Counted from the stretch's first letter, positions 43,881 to 52,913 are shown. The stretch: DNA of 64,000 bases from Bdellovibrionales bacterium Ga0074137 (GCA_001464715.1 LNDT01000016.1:104755-168754); one strand, 5' to 3'. Numbers and translations: made by a program. Notes: generated by a model from the letters alone, not told the origin.

Positions 43881-44554
43881 TCCGCGGCTTCCATCGGTCG
43901 CACAACCTGGCCGGTGGAATCGGTGACGGGACCATTTGTCATGTCCGCCGAACTTTTTCGAGTCTGAGAGGCGCTGACGTCTTTGGGATTAACGACCCGA
44001 AGTTCTAATGACGTCGACATCATACGGGTCTCACCTTCGGGCGATCCGACCCTTCCCAGAATCCGAATCACAATTCGACCGGTCTTTGCCGGAAGACGAA
44101 CTTCGACGATCTTCGTCTCACCAGCCGCGATCTCGGTAAATCCTAAGGATTCGCTGATCAGACCGGACAAACCATCAAGGCCCTCAATGCCCCCTTGAAT
44201 CCTCTGAATATCGGCGTCGGCCATGATCATTACTTGAACGACTGAATCTCTTGAAATCGAAATCGACGGCTCTCCATCAAACGAAGCCGTCACCGGCATT
44301 CGAACTTTGCCACCATTGTGAGGAGCCTCTTCACCTTGCGCTCCAGCCAAACCGCGCTTTGGTTTTTGTGTAGCACCGTCGTGAGCATGACCGCCCGAGT
44401 GTTCGTGGGTGTGACCGTGGTTAATGTTGTCGGGCTTCGTTTGGACCTGGTCGGTCTTTGCTTTGAAATCAATCGCCGTTGCACAACCAAGAGCCACCGC
44501 GATTGAAATCACGCCGCCTCCCGACCACCAACGCCATGTCATTTTCTTCTTCAT
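43877..44554 (-). CDS. Lipoprotein with histidine-rich metal-binding stretch
   Basis: GAGGGG four bases before the ATG at 44554 fixes the start. Signal sequence with lipobox ALGC (Cys24). Residues 46-58 contain six His in thirteen residues (HGHTHEHSGGHAH), a typical Zn/Ni/Cu-binding cluster. The rest looks like a beta-sandwich (RMPVTASFDGEPSISISRDSVVQVMI and onwards). It lies between the M36-like zinc peptidase gene and a small secreted protein, all leftward and tightly packed. Metal delivery to the peptidase is plausible but inferred. Confidence 0.65.
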   Translation of the reverse strand: MKKKMTWRWWSGGGVISIAVALGCATAIDFKAKTDQVQTKPDNINHGHTHEHSGGHAHDGATQKPKRGLAGAQGEEAPHNGGKVRMPVTASFDGEPSISISRDSVVQVMIMADADIQRIQGGIEGLDGLSGLISESLGFTEIAAGETKIVEVRLPAKTGRIVIRILGRVGSPEGETRMMSTSLELRVVNPKDVSASQTRKSSADMTNGPVTDSTGQVVRPMEAAE

Positions 44555-44562
44555 ATCGCCCC

Positions 44563-46527
44563 TCATGGACTCACCGAAAGTGTGTACGCGCCGACAGTTC
44601 CGAAGCCGGCTATCTCAACTATATAAGTCTGACCCGCAGTAGAGCAAAAGGTCACGCTCGGACAACTCGCCGTGGCACCCGAGGCCGCTTCATCAAGACC
44701 CAGAAGAACCCCTTTTCGGTAAACGGCCATGTCGAGACGATCCGCATTCGAGCAGGTCACTCCGGATTGTGTGACGGATGAGACGCGCACGGTCGTTGAG
44801 GAGCCCGTTGCTGTCACGGTGTAGAGGCGCCGAAGACCAAGCTTGTTGAGATTCGAAGAGTTGAGCGTATAGCCACCCAGAGCAATCTGATCATGAGCTG
44901 TCGCCGCATTCGCGCCGCTAGAGAGCGGACGGTACATGTTCCAGAAGGCCGCCGCGAAACTGTTGTTTCCCACCTGATTGTAGCCGCGAGTCGATGCGAA
45001 AGCCGATCCATGATCTCCGTCAAGATCGTAGGGCGAATAAACAGGCGTTCCTGCCGCACAACTTCCCGTACAAAGAGCGTTGATCGGCGACGAAAGGGTG
45101 CCAGCACCAGTCCAAATTGTCGTGAGGCTATCCGCTGCTTGGCCGTAAACGCTGGCGTAGTAAGAGACAAACGTAAGACCACTGGTCACGGCATCTGACG
45201 TCTTTTGGTAGTTTTCAAGAATATTGTGAATGCGGTCAAAGGATCCGCGATTTTGCCAGAAAGTGTAGATCATGTACTGCATCGAAGTTTCAGACCAAAA
45301 GCCACGGTTGTTCGTCGAAGCGGGCGCTGTGCTGACGTTGATACTAAAGCCTGATCCTTGAGCGGCGCCGCTGGTATCAATGTAAACGGGATCATTCTGC
45401 ACGATCCCTGAAAACGCATTTCCAAAGCCTTCACCAAACGCCAAGCGCGGATCCAGAGAATCCGTCAGACTGTGGCTGCCGCCGATGGAATCAGAACGAT
45501 AAATTTTATTTTCCAAGTAGTGACCAAATTCATGGGTCACAACATGGCTATCAAGCTCGTCGGTGTCGGAACCTGCGGCGCCAAGAATATAAAGATTGGC
45601 AATCGAAGACGTCGTTTCAGTGGTGTAAAAACTGGTACCGATAAAACCCTGATAGCGGTTCCCGCTGCTAGGAACGTTGCTCTCGCTCCAGTTGATGTAG
45701 ACCAGAGGAAAAGCGATGTTCGCTCGGCCCTGGCAAGCAGTCTCCATCGACGCGACAGCAATGTCTAAAATTCGAAACGGTGCTCCTGCACGTGTCGTAT
45801 AAGCGCCGGCCGTGAAATTCATAGCGGCCGTCGGATCCACGTTTTGTGTTCCACTGGCGGGCGAAGAAAATGTTGATGAATCCAACGCGAAGATCGGCCT
45901 CAAAGAAGCATTGTTTTGTGAATTCGAGTTCCCCGTCACATTGTCCACGACGCGAACATCCCACGAAGCACCGACGCAGTTTTCAAGAGCTGCGCCGCCA
46001 AGACCGTCTGCCACGCTGCTTGTGACCGTGGATCTGGAAAGAACGCGGACAAAAAGTGTTGTTCCCGGAGTGACGTCGACAGGGATCGAGTACGCGCCAG
46101 AGTCGTTCGTCACGCCCGTCGCAACGACCGTCGTTCCGTTCATAATTTGCACTGTAGCGCGACGAATGGGTCCGGTTTGTTTCGCCCCGTAATTCATCTG
46201 TGAACCACCGGCTGTGGTCGGTTCGTAATACTCATACTGCGCGGTCCCCGCGACCGTGAACGCAGCAAAGGCCGAAACATTTCGCTGAGGCTCAGGCTCG
46301 AAGAGAGCGGCTTCGCCAAGGCCTATCGAGGCGCCAAAACTCTTCCCGTCCATCGAAGGAAATGTGGATCCGCCTTTTGACGACGGCAAAATCGACGACG
46401 AACAGACTTGGCCAGCACTGGTATCGACCGCCAAATCCGAACACGCCGTCATCGACAGCGCAACAACGGCCAAAAAAATAACGGAAATGGATGTGTTCGA
46501 TTTTGAGACAATCACTGAAAGCTTCAC
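44563..46527 (-). CDS. Secreted lipoprotein metallopeptidase, M36/fungalysin-like
   Basis: Lipobox MTAC (Cys29). Residues about 120-165 form a beta-sandwich of the carboxypeptidase-regulatory type. The zinc site is complete: His332-Glu333-x2-His336 (VVTHEFGHYLEN), with third ligand Glu366 in FGEGFGNAFSG. The C-terminal 90 residues resemble a pre-peptidase C-terminal (PPC) beta domain (VRVSSVTQSGV, YIVEIAGFGTVGAYTLSVSP). This is the active counterpart of the degenerate protein at 23874-25064. It is the first gene of a three-gene operon. Substrate unknown; extracellular protein is likely. Confidence 0.85.
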   Translation of the reverse strand: MKLSVIVSKSNTSISVIFLAVVALSMTACSDLAVDTSAGQVCSSSILPSSKGGSTFPSMDGKSFGASIGLGEAALFEPEPQRNVSAFAAFTVAGTAQYEYYEPTTAGGSQMNYGAKQTGPIRRATVQIMNGTTVVATGVTNDSGAYSIPVDVTPGTTLFVRVLSRSTVTSSVADGLGGAALENCVGASWDVRVVDNVTGNSNSQNNASLRPIFALDSSTFSSPASGTQNVDPTAAMNFTAGAYTTRAGAPFRILDIAVASMETACQGRANIAFPLVYINWSESNVPSSGNRYQGFIGTSFYTTETTSSIANLYILGAAGSDTDELDSHVVTHEFGHYLENKIYRSDSIGGSHSLTDSLDPRLAFGEGFGNAFSGIVQNDPVYIDTSGAAQGSGFSINVSTAPASTNNRGFWSETSMQYMIYTFWQNRGSFDRIHNILENYQKTSDAVTSGLTFVSYYASVYGQAADSLTTIWTGAGTLSSPINALCTGSCAAGTPVYSPYDLDGDHGSAFASTRGYNQVGNNSFAAAFWNMYRPLSSGANAATAHDQIALGGYTLNSSNLNKLGLRRLYTVTATGSSTTVRVSSVTQSGVTCSNADRLDMAVYRKGVLLGLDEAASGATASCPSVTFCSTAGQTYIVEIAGFGTVGAYTLSVSP

Positions 46528-46640
46528 AGCTATCAGTGTAAATCAGACCTTACTGTCTCCCAATATTAGTCCTCAAAACGATATTCAAACTGGATCAAGT
46601 CTAGACGCTTTTTTCTACGTTCGTCTCGCTCGCTCCTATT

Positions 46641-46657
46641 GCGAACGTGACGTTCGC
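46641..46657. terminator. Palindrome abutting the top6A stop
   Basis: GCGAACGTGACGTTCGC has perfect 8-bp arms around one base. It touches the top6A stop codon and is nested in a larger CTCCTA...TAGGAG pairing. It may end top6A transcription, but there is no T-run. It lies in the 130-base gap 46528-46657, which holds no gene. Confidence 0.35.
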
Positions 46658-47821
46658 CTAGATGTAGGAGCCAGTTTTGATTTTATCGAGGATGATTTTT
46701 TCAGTCGCCAAAGGATCCTTTGGATCAACGGCAAAAAATGCCTGTTGTTCGCAACGAAGCTTGTTCTTAATCAGCCAATCTAAAATCGAGGCGAGACGCT
46801 TATTCTTTTTATCGTGGAAGAACGGATCGTTTTGAAGGGCATCTTTCGCCTTTTTAAGCGATCGACCTTCGGCCGCGTCCTTCTCATTCACATTGTAGCA
46901 ATCGAGATCGTACTTCTTTACGTCCTCGGGAAGAACGCCGAGGAAGTGAACTTCCGGCGCCGAGAAATCTGCATTTCGAATGAGCGAGGCGGCTGATCCG
47001 GCCTTTAGCGTGCGATAGATATTTTGCATCGTGTACGCGTCAAGATCTCCGAAGAAGAACATCGGAACATGAAGCTGCTCTTGAATCAGTTTGCACCAGC
47101 CACGAACGCCGTTGGATGGAACCCCTTGAGCACCTAAGACAATGCAGTTGTTTCGACGTGTGATGCCGTTGGCAACAAGCGTTCCCGCTGTACCTTCGGA
47201 CTCAACGACCAAGCAGAAATCGATTTTCTTTTTAGCTTTTAACGTCAGCGCCTGAGGCTTGTTTTTAGGCTGAAAGGGCGTCGTACCGAGAGTCGATAAA
47301 TCGACGACGGCTTTTGTTCCATCCGGCAAAGTTTCCGTCACTACCAACTGCTGCGAATACGTCTGTCCACCGCGATCGTTGGCGAAACAGTTCAGCTCTT
47401 CGCGGTAAACTTCAAGCATATCGCCGATAAAATCGATAATCGAGTCACTCTCGTCTTGAGCCGCAAAATCGAGAGCCTTTAGCGCCTTGTCGCGCTTAAT
47501 TTTACCTTTCGACATGTAGTACAATTCACGCTTCGTGTTCACAGCGCCCGATTCGAGATTTTGAAGAATAATCTCGAGCATGAAAACCACGCGCGCCATT
47601 TTTTGAACTGAGGAAACGTTGAGTTCGGTGCGAACCCGCTTGTCTCCTGGTGTCAGGTAACCGACTTTTTGATTGTAGAACGCGTTGTCGAGCGAACATT
47701 TCACCGCTTCAAGCACAGGCCGATTCGCGCGTTCAAGTTCCTCAAGCATGGAGTCGCACATCATGCGAACTTCTTTTGGAATATCTTTGGTGAGCTTTCG
47801 AATGCGGATAATTTTATCCAT
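46658..47821 (-). CDS. top6A: DNA topoisomerase VI subunit A (Spo11-like)
   Basis: Catalytic subunit of a type IIB topoisomerase that makes a double-strand break and passes a second duplex. The 5Y-CAP domain has the active-site segment NTKRELYYM (Tyr101/Tyr102). The TOPRIM domain has its acidic residues in place: VVESEGT (Glu about 207 and 209) and GDLDAY (Asp about 259 and 261). Length (387 aa) is normal. It starts two bases after top6B ends. Topo VI is general in archaea and present in plants, but only sporadic in bacteria, which normally rely on gyrase and Topo IV. Confidence 0.92.
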   Translation of the reverse strand: MDKIIRIRKLTKDIPKEVRMMCDSMLEELERANRPVLEAVKCSLDNAFYNQKVGYLTPGDKRVRTELNVSSVQKMARVVFMLEIILQNLESGAVNTKRELYYMSKGKIKRDKALKALDFAAQDESDSIIDFIGDMLEVYREELNCFANDRGGQTYSQQLVVTETLPDGTKAVVDLSTLGTTPFQPKNKPQALTLKAKKKIDFCLVVESEGTAGTLVANGITRRNNCIVLGAQGVPSNGVRGWCKLIQEQLHVPMFFFGDLDAYTMQNIYRTLKAGSAASLIRNADFSAPEVHFLGVLPEDVKKYDLDCYNVNEKDAAEGRSLKKAKDALQNDPFFHDKKNKRLASILDWLIKNKLRCEQQAFFAVDPKDPLATEKIILDKIKTGSYI

Positions 47822-47823
47822 TA

Positions 47824-49758
47824 TTATTTCCTCGCCGCTTTGTCGGTCGTTTTGCCGGCAATTTTACCCGTGGTCTTGCCGGTGCTTTTCGCGGTCGCCT
47901 CAGAAGCAGCTTTACCAGTTGTGGCAGCTTTTTCGGTGCCTTTGGTTATACCTTTTGTCTCGACGACTTTTGCAGTCGTTCCTTTCGCCGTTCCTTGAGC
48001 CGATTTTCCAGTGCCCCGAGACTCGCCGGAATCGGCGTCGTCGTCGTTTCGGCCTTCGTTTTCAGTTTCAAGAACTTCATCCGTACTAGCTTCCATCGCC
48101 TTTTCATTGCGCGAAGACGAAGTGAAGAACATGCCGGCCTTTTCTTGGCGCTCGCGAAGTGCGTTCAAACGAACGTCGGCTTCCGAAAGTTCTTTTTGTG
48201 CATCTTTCGTATCGCGACCCAAAAGTTTTTTAAGGCCTTCTTGCGCCTTAATTCGGCGCCCTTCTTTGGCGCCCGAAATACGCATCAATCCTTCGACCAA
48301 AATGGGCCCGAACGATTCGATGTGAGAAAGCTTTCGCTCAAGATCGGCCTCTTTGTTTTCACGACGAATATGGCGCGAAAGCTTTTGCCCCGCCTGCATC
48401 AGTGCGCGACGGATTTCTTCGACAAGCTCATCCGAAGCATCAATTGTTTCCTTCGATGCGTTCTTAAACTTGATAAATGGCGACACGATCGAAACGGCGA
48501 AAACGTAAGGACCATTCGGAAGAGAATCTTTGGACTGCTGAAGGCCATACGAACGCCAGTTCACACTCTCCACCGCATTCGTAATCGCGCATGCGCTCTT
48601 ATCGAACTGAAGTGGAACTCGGTTGGCGAAACGCAAAAGCTGAATCGATTGATCTTCGCCTCCACGATTTAAAAATCTCGCCAGCGCAACTTCAACGACG
48701 ACAGGTTTGAAATCACAAATTTTTGGCTTACGAGTCACGACAGAGAAAAAATCCACATCACCAAGACGCAAGATCGACTTCGCCATCGCCTCTTCGCCAA
48801 CCGTCAAAACAGAGCGGGTCGACGGCGACTGAAGCTCGGTTTTCCCGATAACCTGAAACGCTTGTTTAAACTGCGCTTCATTCATTTTTCCGACGGGCTG
48901 GGCAAGCATCGCCTTAGGCAGTCCATTTTTCGTGAGATCTTTTAACGTAACGTCGTTCACGCGAGAAAAACCAGTTTTCAGAAACTTCCCGAACTCGGTC
49001 TTTCCAAAAATCCCAGCATGAGTGATGAATTCGCCAAGCTTCATCGTGTGAGGATGCGGCAATGTCGAAGGAGGAACTTCAGGAACCACATCGCTCACGC
49101 GCGCGATTTTAACCCAGTCGGCATCCCCCAGCTTGTAGCTGAGCTTCAAATGCGGATTCACAAGCGTTGTGCCTTCAAGATAAGTCAGAATTCCGCCGTC
49201 GCCGTTGAGCTGAATGCGACCGTCAATCCGAAACTCGACACGAACACCGTGGGGACGATCCCAATCGATCATCTCTTTAGTTTTGATCACGCCTTTGTTT
49301 TGTTTGATGTCGACATCGATCGAACCGTGAAAGGCCTTTCTCATGCGAGACGTTTTTGACGTGACCAAAACACCCGACGCATTGGTGAGCTGCGCCCACG
49401 TCACGGCCGCAGAAATACCGATGCCCTGTTGGCCGCGCGTCGCCTGGCCACGACCGAATTTCGACGACGCCAAATACTCGCCGTAAACTTTTGGAAGATC
49501 TTCGGGATCAAGACCGGGACCGTTGTCTTCAACAATGATTTCAACAAGATCCGCAGATTTCCCAGAACCCTGTCCGATCTTTCGAACTTCCACCGAGATC
49601 TCAGGCAAAATCGAATTCTCTTCGCAAGCGTCCAATGAGTTATCTACGGCTTCTTTTAAAGTCGTGAGAACCGCCTTTAAAGGCGACGAAAAACCAACCT
49701 GCTGAAGGTTCTTGGCAAAATATTCGGCGGTACTGCTGGACGTGATCGCTTTCGCCAT
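47824..49758 (-). CDS. top6B: DNA topoisomerase VI subunit B with histone H1-like tail
   Basis: ATPase subunit that binds ATP by its GHKL domain and drives strand passage. GHKL motifs: EAVDNSLDACEE (Glu36, Asn40), VEDNGPGLDP and GQQGIGISAAV; an H2TH and transducer region follow. I start at the ATG at 49758 (GGGG upstream). The core ends near residue 550. After an acidic stretch, residues 582-644 form a Lys/Thr/Ala/Gly tail of TGK/TAK-type repeats with 13 Lys in 63 residues, like a linker-histone tail. I know of no such tail in archaeal Topo VI-B. It could bind DNA or bridge duplexes. Confidence 0.92.
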   Translation of the reverse strand: MAKAITSSSTAEYFAKNLQQVGFSSPLKAVLTTLKEAVDNSLDACEENSILPEISVEVRKIGQGSGKSADLVEIIVEDNGPGLDPEDLPKVYGEYLASSKFGRGQATRGQQGIGISAAVTWAQLTNASGVLVTSKTSRMRKAFHGSIDVDIKQNKGVIKTKEMIDWDRPHGVRVEFRIDGRIQLNGDGGILTYLEGTTLVNPHLKLSYKLGDADWVKIARVSDVVPEVPPSTLPHPHTMKLGEFITHAGIFGKTEFGKFLKTGFSRVNDVTLKDLTKNGLPKAMLAQPVGKMNEAQFKQAFQVIGKTELQSPSTRSVLTVGEEAMAKSILRLGDVDFFSVVTRKPKICDFKPVVVEVALARFLNRGGEDQSIQLLRFANRVPLQFDKSACAITNAVESVNWRSYGLQQSKDSLPNGPYVFAVSIVSPFIKFKNASKETIDASDELVEEIRRALMQAGQKLSRHIRRENKEADLERKLSHIESFGPILVEGLMRISGAKEGRRIKAQEGLKKLLGRDTKDAQKELSEADVRLNALRERQEKAGMFFTSSSRNEKAMEASTDEVLETENEGRNDDDADSGESRGTGKSAQGTAKGTTAKVVETKGITKGTEKAATTGKAASEATAKSTGKTTGKIAGKTTDKAARK

Positions 49759-49945
49759 CTCTACCCCATCTGAGTATCTCAACAACGCATCTAAACTTTG
49801 TGCGAGCCGCCATCATTTCAATAGACGGGCTTGTCAATCAAGGTTCTAAGCTTTGGTTTTTTGCCGCACCGCAACTCAAGACCGACAAAGCACTCGTCAT
49901 TCAAGGCGTCGGTTTCATAGTATAGCGCGAGAGGTTCTTCGCACG

Positions 49946-50530
49946 ATGCTCACACAAAATTGCTCCCTAAGAAAAATTTCGCCGTTTCGGGTCCATCCAC
50001 TAATTCTTATATCTTTTGCCTTTATCTCGGGCAGTTTTGCGATGCCACCGCAGGCTCAGTCGCAGACCACCACGCCCACTGAGGCCTCCCCCTCGCCACG
50101 CCCATCGGCAAAACCGACGCCGCCAAAACCTTCACCAACGCCGGTGGTGCTTGAGGGAAGTCGGAAGTTTCCTAAGTCCGTCAGTAAATTGATTGTCGAC
50201 GACTTACAAAAGGGAAGAGGACGAGCTTCGAAAGCGGGCTCGCGCATGGTTCTTCACTTTCAAGCATGGCTGTACGATCCAACGCAGCCGCTTGGGCGCG
50301 GACCGCAGTTTGAGTCGACGGTCGGGAAAGCTCCTTACAAATTCACGCTGCAGAATCCGGAAACTCCGCACATCAAAGGTTGGGAAGAGGGCCTTCTTGA
50401 AATGAAAGTCGGCGGAAAGCGCCGACTCATTATTCCACCTGAACTTGGGTATGGCCAAAACGGCGCGGGCCCCGTCATTCCTCCTGGGGCGACGCTAATG
50501 TACGAAGTGCAGTTGGTCGACGTCGAGTAG
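49946..50530 (+). CDS. Secreted FKBP-type peptidyl-prolyl isomerase
   Basis: Folding helper for exported proteins. I start at the ATG at 49946, where GAGAGG lies upstream and a signal peptide follows (cleavage near SFA-MP or AQS-QT). A Pro/Thr/Ser-rich linker (about 38-66) precedes the FKBP domain. The domain is recognisable from GWEEGLLEMKVGGKRRLIIPPELGYG, IPPGATLMYEVQLVDVE. It diverges somewhat in the first strands. It probably acts in the periplasm. Divergent from top6B with about 190 bases between. Confidence 0.85.
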   Translation: MLTQNCSLRKISPFRVHPLILISFAFISGSFAMPPQAQSQTTTPTEASPSPRPSAKPTPPKPSPTPVVLEGSRKFPKSVSKLIVDDLQKGRGRASKAGSRMVLHFQAWLYDPTQPLGRGPQFESTVGKAPYKFTLQNPETPHIKGWEEGLLEMKVGGKRRLIIPPELGYGQNGAGPVIPPGATLMYEVQLVDVE

Positions 50531-50576
50531 CCGCGGAGATTTTAAACCGCGCTGAGCAGCTCATGACAGCGCGCCG

Positions 50577-50876
50577 CTAATCATCATCGTCATCGAAACC
50601 GTCGAGAGGAAGCTCGAGGCGTTCAAATGTTCGTTCGATATCAAGTTTATGGCCGCGGTCACGGTTGCAGGGTTTGCACGAAGGAACGACGTTGTTTTTC
50701 GACGACTTACCGCCGCGAGAGACAGGGATCAGGTGGTCCATCGTAATTTCTGATTTCACAAATTTCTTACCGCAGTGATAGCAGACCCCAGGCCCCACTT
50801 GCTGCTTCCACCACTGGGAAGCTCGCAGTTCGCGGGCACGAGCGCGCTCACGCTTTATAAAGCTATCATCTGACAT
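50577..50876 (-). CDS. HNH endonuclease-domain protein
   Basis: Small (99 aa) protein that is almost entirely an HNH domain. Zinc Cys pairs lie in CYHCGKKF and CKPCNRD, and the catalytic core is TMDHLIPVSRGGKSSKNNVV. The N-terminal 30 residues are basic helix and the tail is acidic (DGFDDDDD). Stand-alone HNH proteins of this size are widespread in bacterial chromosomes and their roles are mostly unknown; some belong to phage packaging or mobile DNA, none of which is visible here. Confidence 0.85.
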   Translation of the reverse strand: MSDDSFIKRERARARELRASQWWKQQVGPGVCYHCGKKFVKSEITMDHLIPVSRGGKSSKNNVVPSCKPCNRDRGHKLDIERTFERLELPLDGFDDDDD

Positions 50877-50987
50877 AAGCGCAGGGCTATCATGCGAGCT
50901 TCGAGAAGTCGCCGTCCAGGTTGCTCTTGGCCGAGCAATTTGGTACCTCTACCGCTCGACATTAGCGGATTTACACGATGAGGTCTC

Positions 50988-51224
50988 ATGACGCCCGATC
51001 AAATGAAAACACGGCTCGAACAAACGTATACCGACGGAACCGTCGAAGTTGTCGATCTCACGGGGACTCACGACCACTACCAGGTGGTTATCGCGTCGGC
51101 CGCTTTCGACGGACTTTCGCGAATTCAGCAACACAAACACGTTATGGATGTGTTCGCCGCCGAACTCAAAACGGGCGAAGTGCACGCTCTTACGATTCAA
51201 ACCAAGCCTCTTCAGAAGAATTAA
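50988..51224 (+). CDS. bolA: BolA-family protein
   Basis: 78-aa BolA/IbaG-type protein with the conserved second half ASAAFDGLSRIQQHKHVMDVFAAELKTGEVHALTIQT, including the His of KHV used to bind an Fe-S cluster with a monothiol glutaredoxin. GAGG lies five bases before the ATG. The grxD-like gene follows 24 bases later, the classical partner, so the pair probably acts in Fe-S trafficking. Confidence 0.93.
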   Translation: MTPDQMKTRLEQTYTDGTVEVVDLTGTHDHYQVVIASAAFDGLSRIQQHKHVMDVFAAELKTGEVHALTIQTKPLQKN

Positions 51225-51248
51225 ATTCCCAAAGCTCAAGGAGCCACC

Positions 51249-51554
51249 ATGTCTGACGTTACTTCTCGCATCGAAAAAATCCTCAACGAAAACAAAATCG
51301 TCTTGTTCATGAAAGGAAGTCCTCAGTTTCCTCAGTGTGGATTCTCTGCGCGTGCAACGGCGATTTTGAACGAGTGCGGCGCTAAGTTTCATTCTGTCGA
51401 TGTTCTTCAGGACGGCGAAATTCGTGAGGGCATTAAAGCTTACGGAAACTGGCCAACGGTTCCTCAGCTTTACGTCAATAGAGAGCTCGTCGGCGGAAGC
51501 GACATCATGATGGAGATGTACGAAGCCGGAGAACTACAGGGTCTCGTAAAGTAG
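51249..51554 (+). CDS. grxD: Monothiol glutaredoxin (Grx4 type)
   Basis: Carrier of [2Fe-2S] clusters bound by the Cys of CGFS (FPQCGFSARA, about residue 35) and glutathione. The LFMKGSPQFPQCGFS block, NWPTVPQLYVNRELVGGSDI and length (101 aa) are diagnostic. A strong AAGGAG precedes the ATG. It is encoded with bolA. Clients in this window could include aconitase. Confidence 0.95.
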   Translation: MSDVTSRIEKILNENKIVLFMKGSPQFPQCGFSARATAILNECGAKFHSVDVLQDGEIREGIKAYGNWPTVPQLYVNRELVGGSDIMMEMYEAGELQGLVK

Positions 51555-51580
51555 CTTCGTAGAGCGAACTGCTGAAGGCG

Positions 51581-52654
51581 CTAGAGGCGACCCGCGCGCG
51601 GCAGTGATTGGACGGCCGCTTCGTACTCGGCCATGAGGCGCTCGACGATCAAGCGACAGTCCATAATCTCATCGATCAGGCCGACCGACTGCCCCGCACT
51701 CCAGACCGTCTTCCACGTCGGTTTTTCGCCTGCGGCCGACACCGCCGCTGCTTCAAGAGATTTCATTCCCAACAAATGAATCAACGGGACAGCGTATTTT
51801 TTTGTGAGCGGATGCTCTTTTAAAATTCTTAAAGCCAGCGGAAGGTCCGTTCCGATTTTTTTTACGTAATCAGTATTTATCACCGCGGCCGGAGTTCCAG
51901 ACACTCGCGTTGTCATTACGATATCTTCGGGTGTCGCATCGACGACCGCTCGCTTATAAGCTTGATCCACACCAGCTTCTGTCGACGCTATAAAACGTGT
52001 TCCAATATGAACGCCGGAGGCACCCAAGGCCAGAGCCGCGGCAATCTGTGACCCGTGTGCGACGCCGCCGGCAAGGATCACAGGAATTTTCATCTCGCGC
52101 GCAAGCCACGGAACCAACACTAAGGGAGAAATCGGGCCAGCGTGTCCTCCTGCTCCGGTACCGACGGCCACAAGACCATCGGCTCCAAGATCAGCTACTT
52201 TTTTCGCGTGCTCGAGATTGGTGACATCGCAGAAAACTTTGGCGCCATTTTTGTGCGCGTCGCGAATGACCGAGGCAGGACTTCCAAGGCTTGTTATGAA
52301 AAGTTCTACGCCATGATCCAGTGCGATTTTTATGTCTTCATTTTGTCGCGTGTTGGACTTATTCACGATGACATTCACACCGATGGGCTTCTTTGTGCGC
52401 TTCTTCATTTCTGAAAGCGCTTCACGATACTTTTCGATGGGCCGATAGTTCAAAGCCGGGAAAGTTCCAATACCGCCGGCTTCAGAAATTGCGACAACCA
52501 TTTCGACATTTGAAACCAAAAACATGGGCGCGCCGATGATCGGTAAATTAATTCCTAGAAGACGAGTCATGCCAGTTGGGACGGAGGTGGAGACGCCATT
52601 TGAGACTACGGTAGAAACGGAGTTTTCAGTCATGACTTGAAGTTTTACAGACAT
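51581..52654 (-). CDS. Nitronate monooxygenase / FabK-like flavoprotein
   Basis: FMN-dependent TIM-barrel enzyme of the 2-nitropropane dioxygenase family. It shows PIIGAPMFLVSN, AISEAGGIGTFPA, the FMN-site GTGAGGHAGP (with the catalytic His) and LAGGVAHGSQIAAALALGASGVHIGTRF. It may oxidise nitronates or, if FabK-like, reduce enoyl-ACP; the sequence alone does not separate the two. The first 28 residues are an atypical Ser/Val/Thr-rich extension. Met9 (52630) or Met29 (52570) are possible alternative starts, the last fitting the family best. No strong ribosome site marks any of them. Confidence 0.85.
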   Translation of the reverse strand: MSVKLQVMTENSVSTVVSNGVSTSVPTGMTRLLGINLPIIGAPMFLVSNVEMVVAISEAGGIGTFPALNYRPIEKYREALSEMKKRTKKPIGVNVIVNKSNTRQNEDIKIALDHGVELFITSLGSPASVIRDAHKNGAKVFCDVTNLEHAKKVADLGADGLVAVGTGAGGHAGPISPLVLVPWLAREMKIPVILAGGVAHGSQIAAALALGASGVHIGTRFIASTEAGVDQAYKRAVVDATPEDIVMTTRVSGTPAAVINTDYVKKIGTDLPLALRILKEHPLTKKYAVPLIHLLGMKSLEAAAVSAAGEKPTWKTVWSAGQSVGLIDEIMDCRLIVERLMAEYEAAVQSLPRAGRL

Positions 52655-52675
52655 TAAAGCTAAGGTCGAAGCCTC

Positions 52676-52864
52676 ATGAAGTGCAATGTGTCGAAAACAG
52701 GTCGAGGTCTTCGCATCACCGTCGGAATTCTTCTGGTGGCCTGGGCCGTCGCCGGTGGACCCGGCTGGACCTGGGTCGGGCTTCTAATTATCGCCACCGG
52801 CGCATGGCGCCTATGTCCTATCCTCTTGGCTCTGGGCGTTCGTTCCGTCGATCAGGACTCCTGA
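52676..52864 (+). CDS. DUF2892 inner-membrane protein
   Basis: 62-aa protein that opens MKCNVSKTGRGLRITVGILL, matching the DUF2892 pattern, with two membrane helices and the conserved CP near the end (WRLCPILLALG). Similar domains accompany rhodanese (YgaP) or sulfur-transfer proteins in other bacteria; none is adjacent here. Divergent from the nitronate-monooxygenase-like gene. Confidence 0.75.
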   Translation: MKCNVSKTGRGLRITVGILLVAWAVAGGPGWTWVGLLIIATGAWRLCPILLALGVRSVDQDS

Positions 52865-52913
52865 AACCGTCGCCGTTTTCCGAAATTCCCTTAGGGGAAT
52901 AATCAGAGGAGCT

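Noticed and set aside
50577..50876. HNH protein as part of a restriction or anti-phage system
   Set aside because: No methylase, helicase, phage or toxin-antitoxin gene lies nearby; only housekeeping-type neighbours are present.
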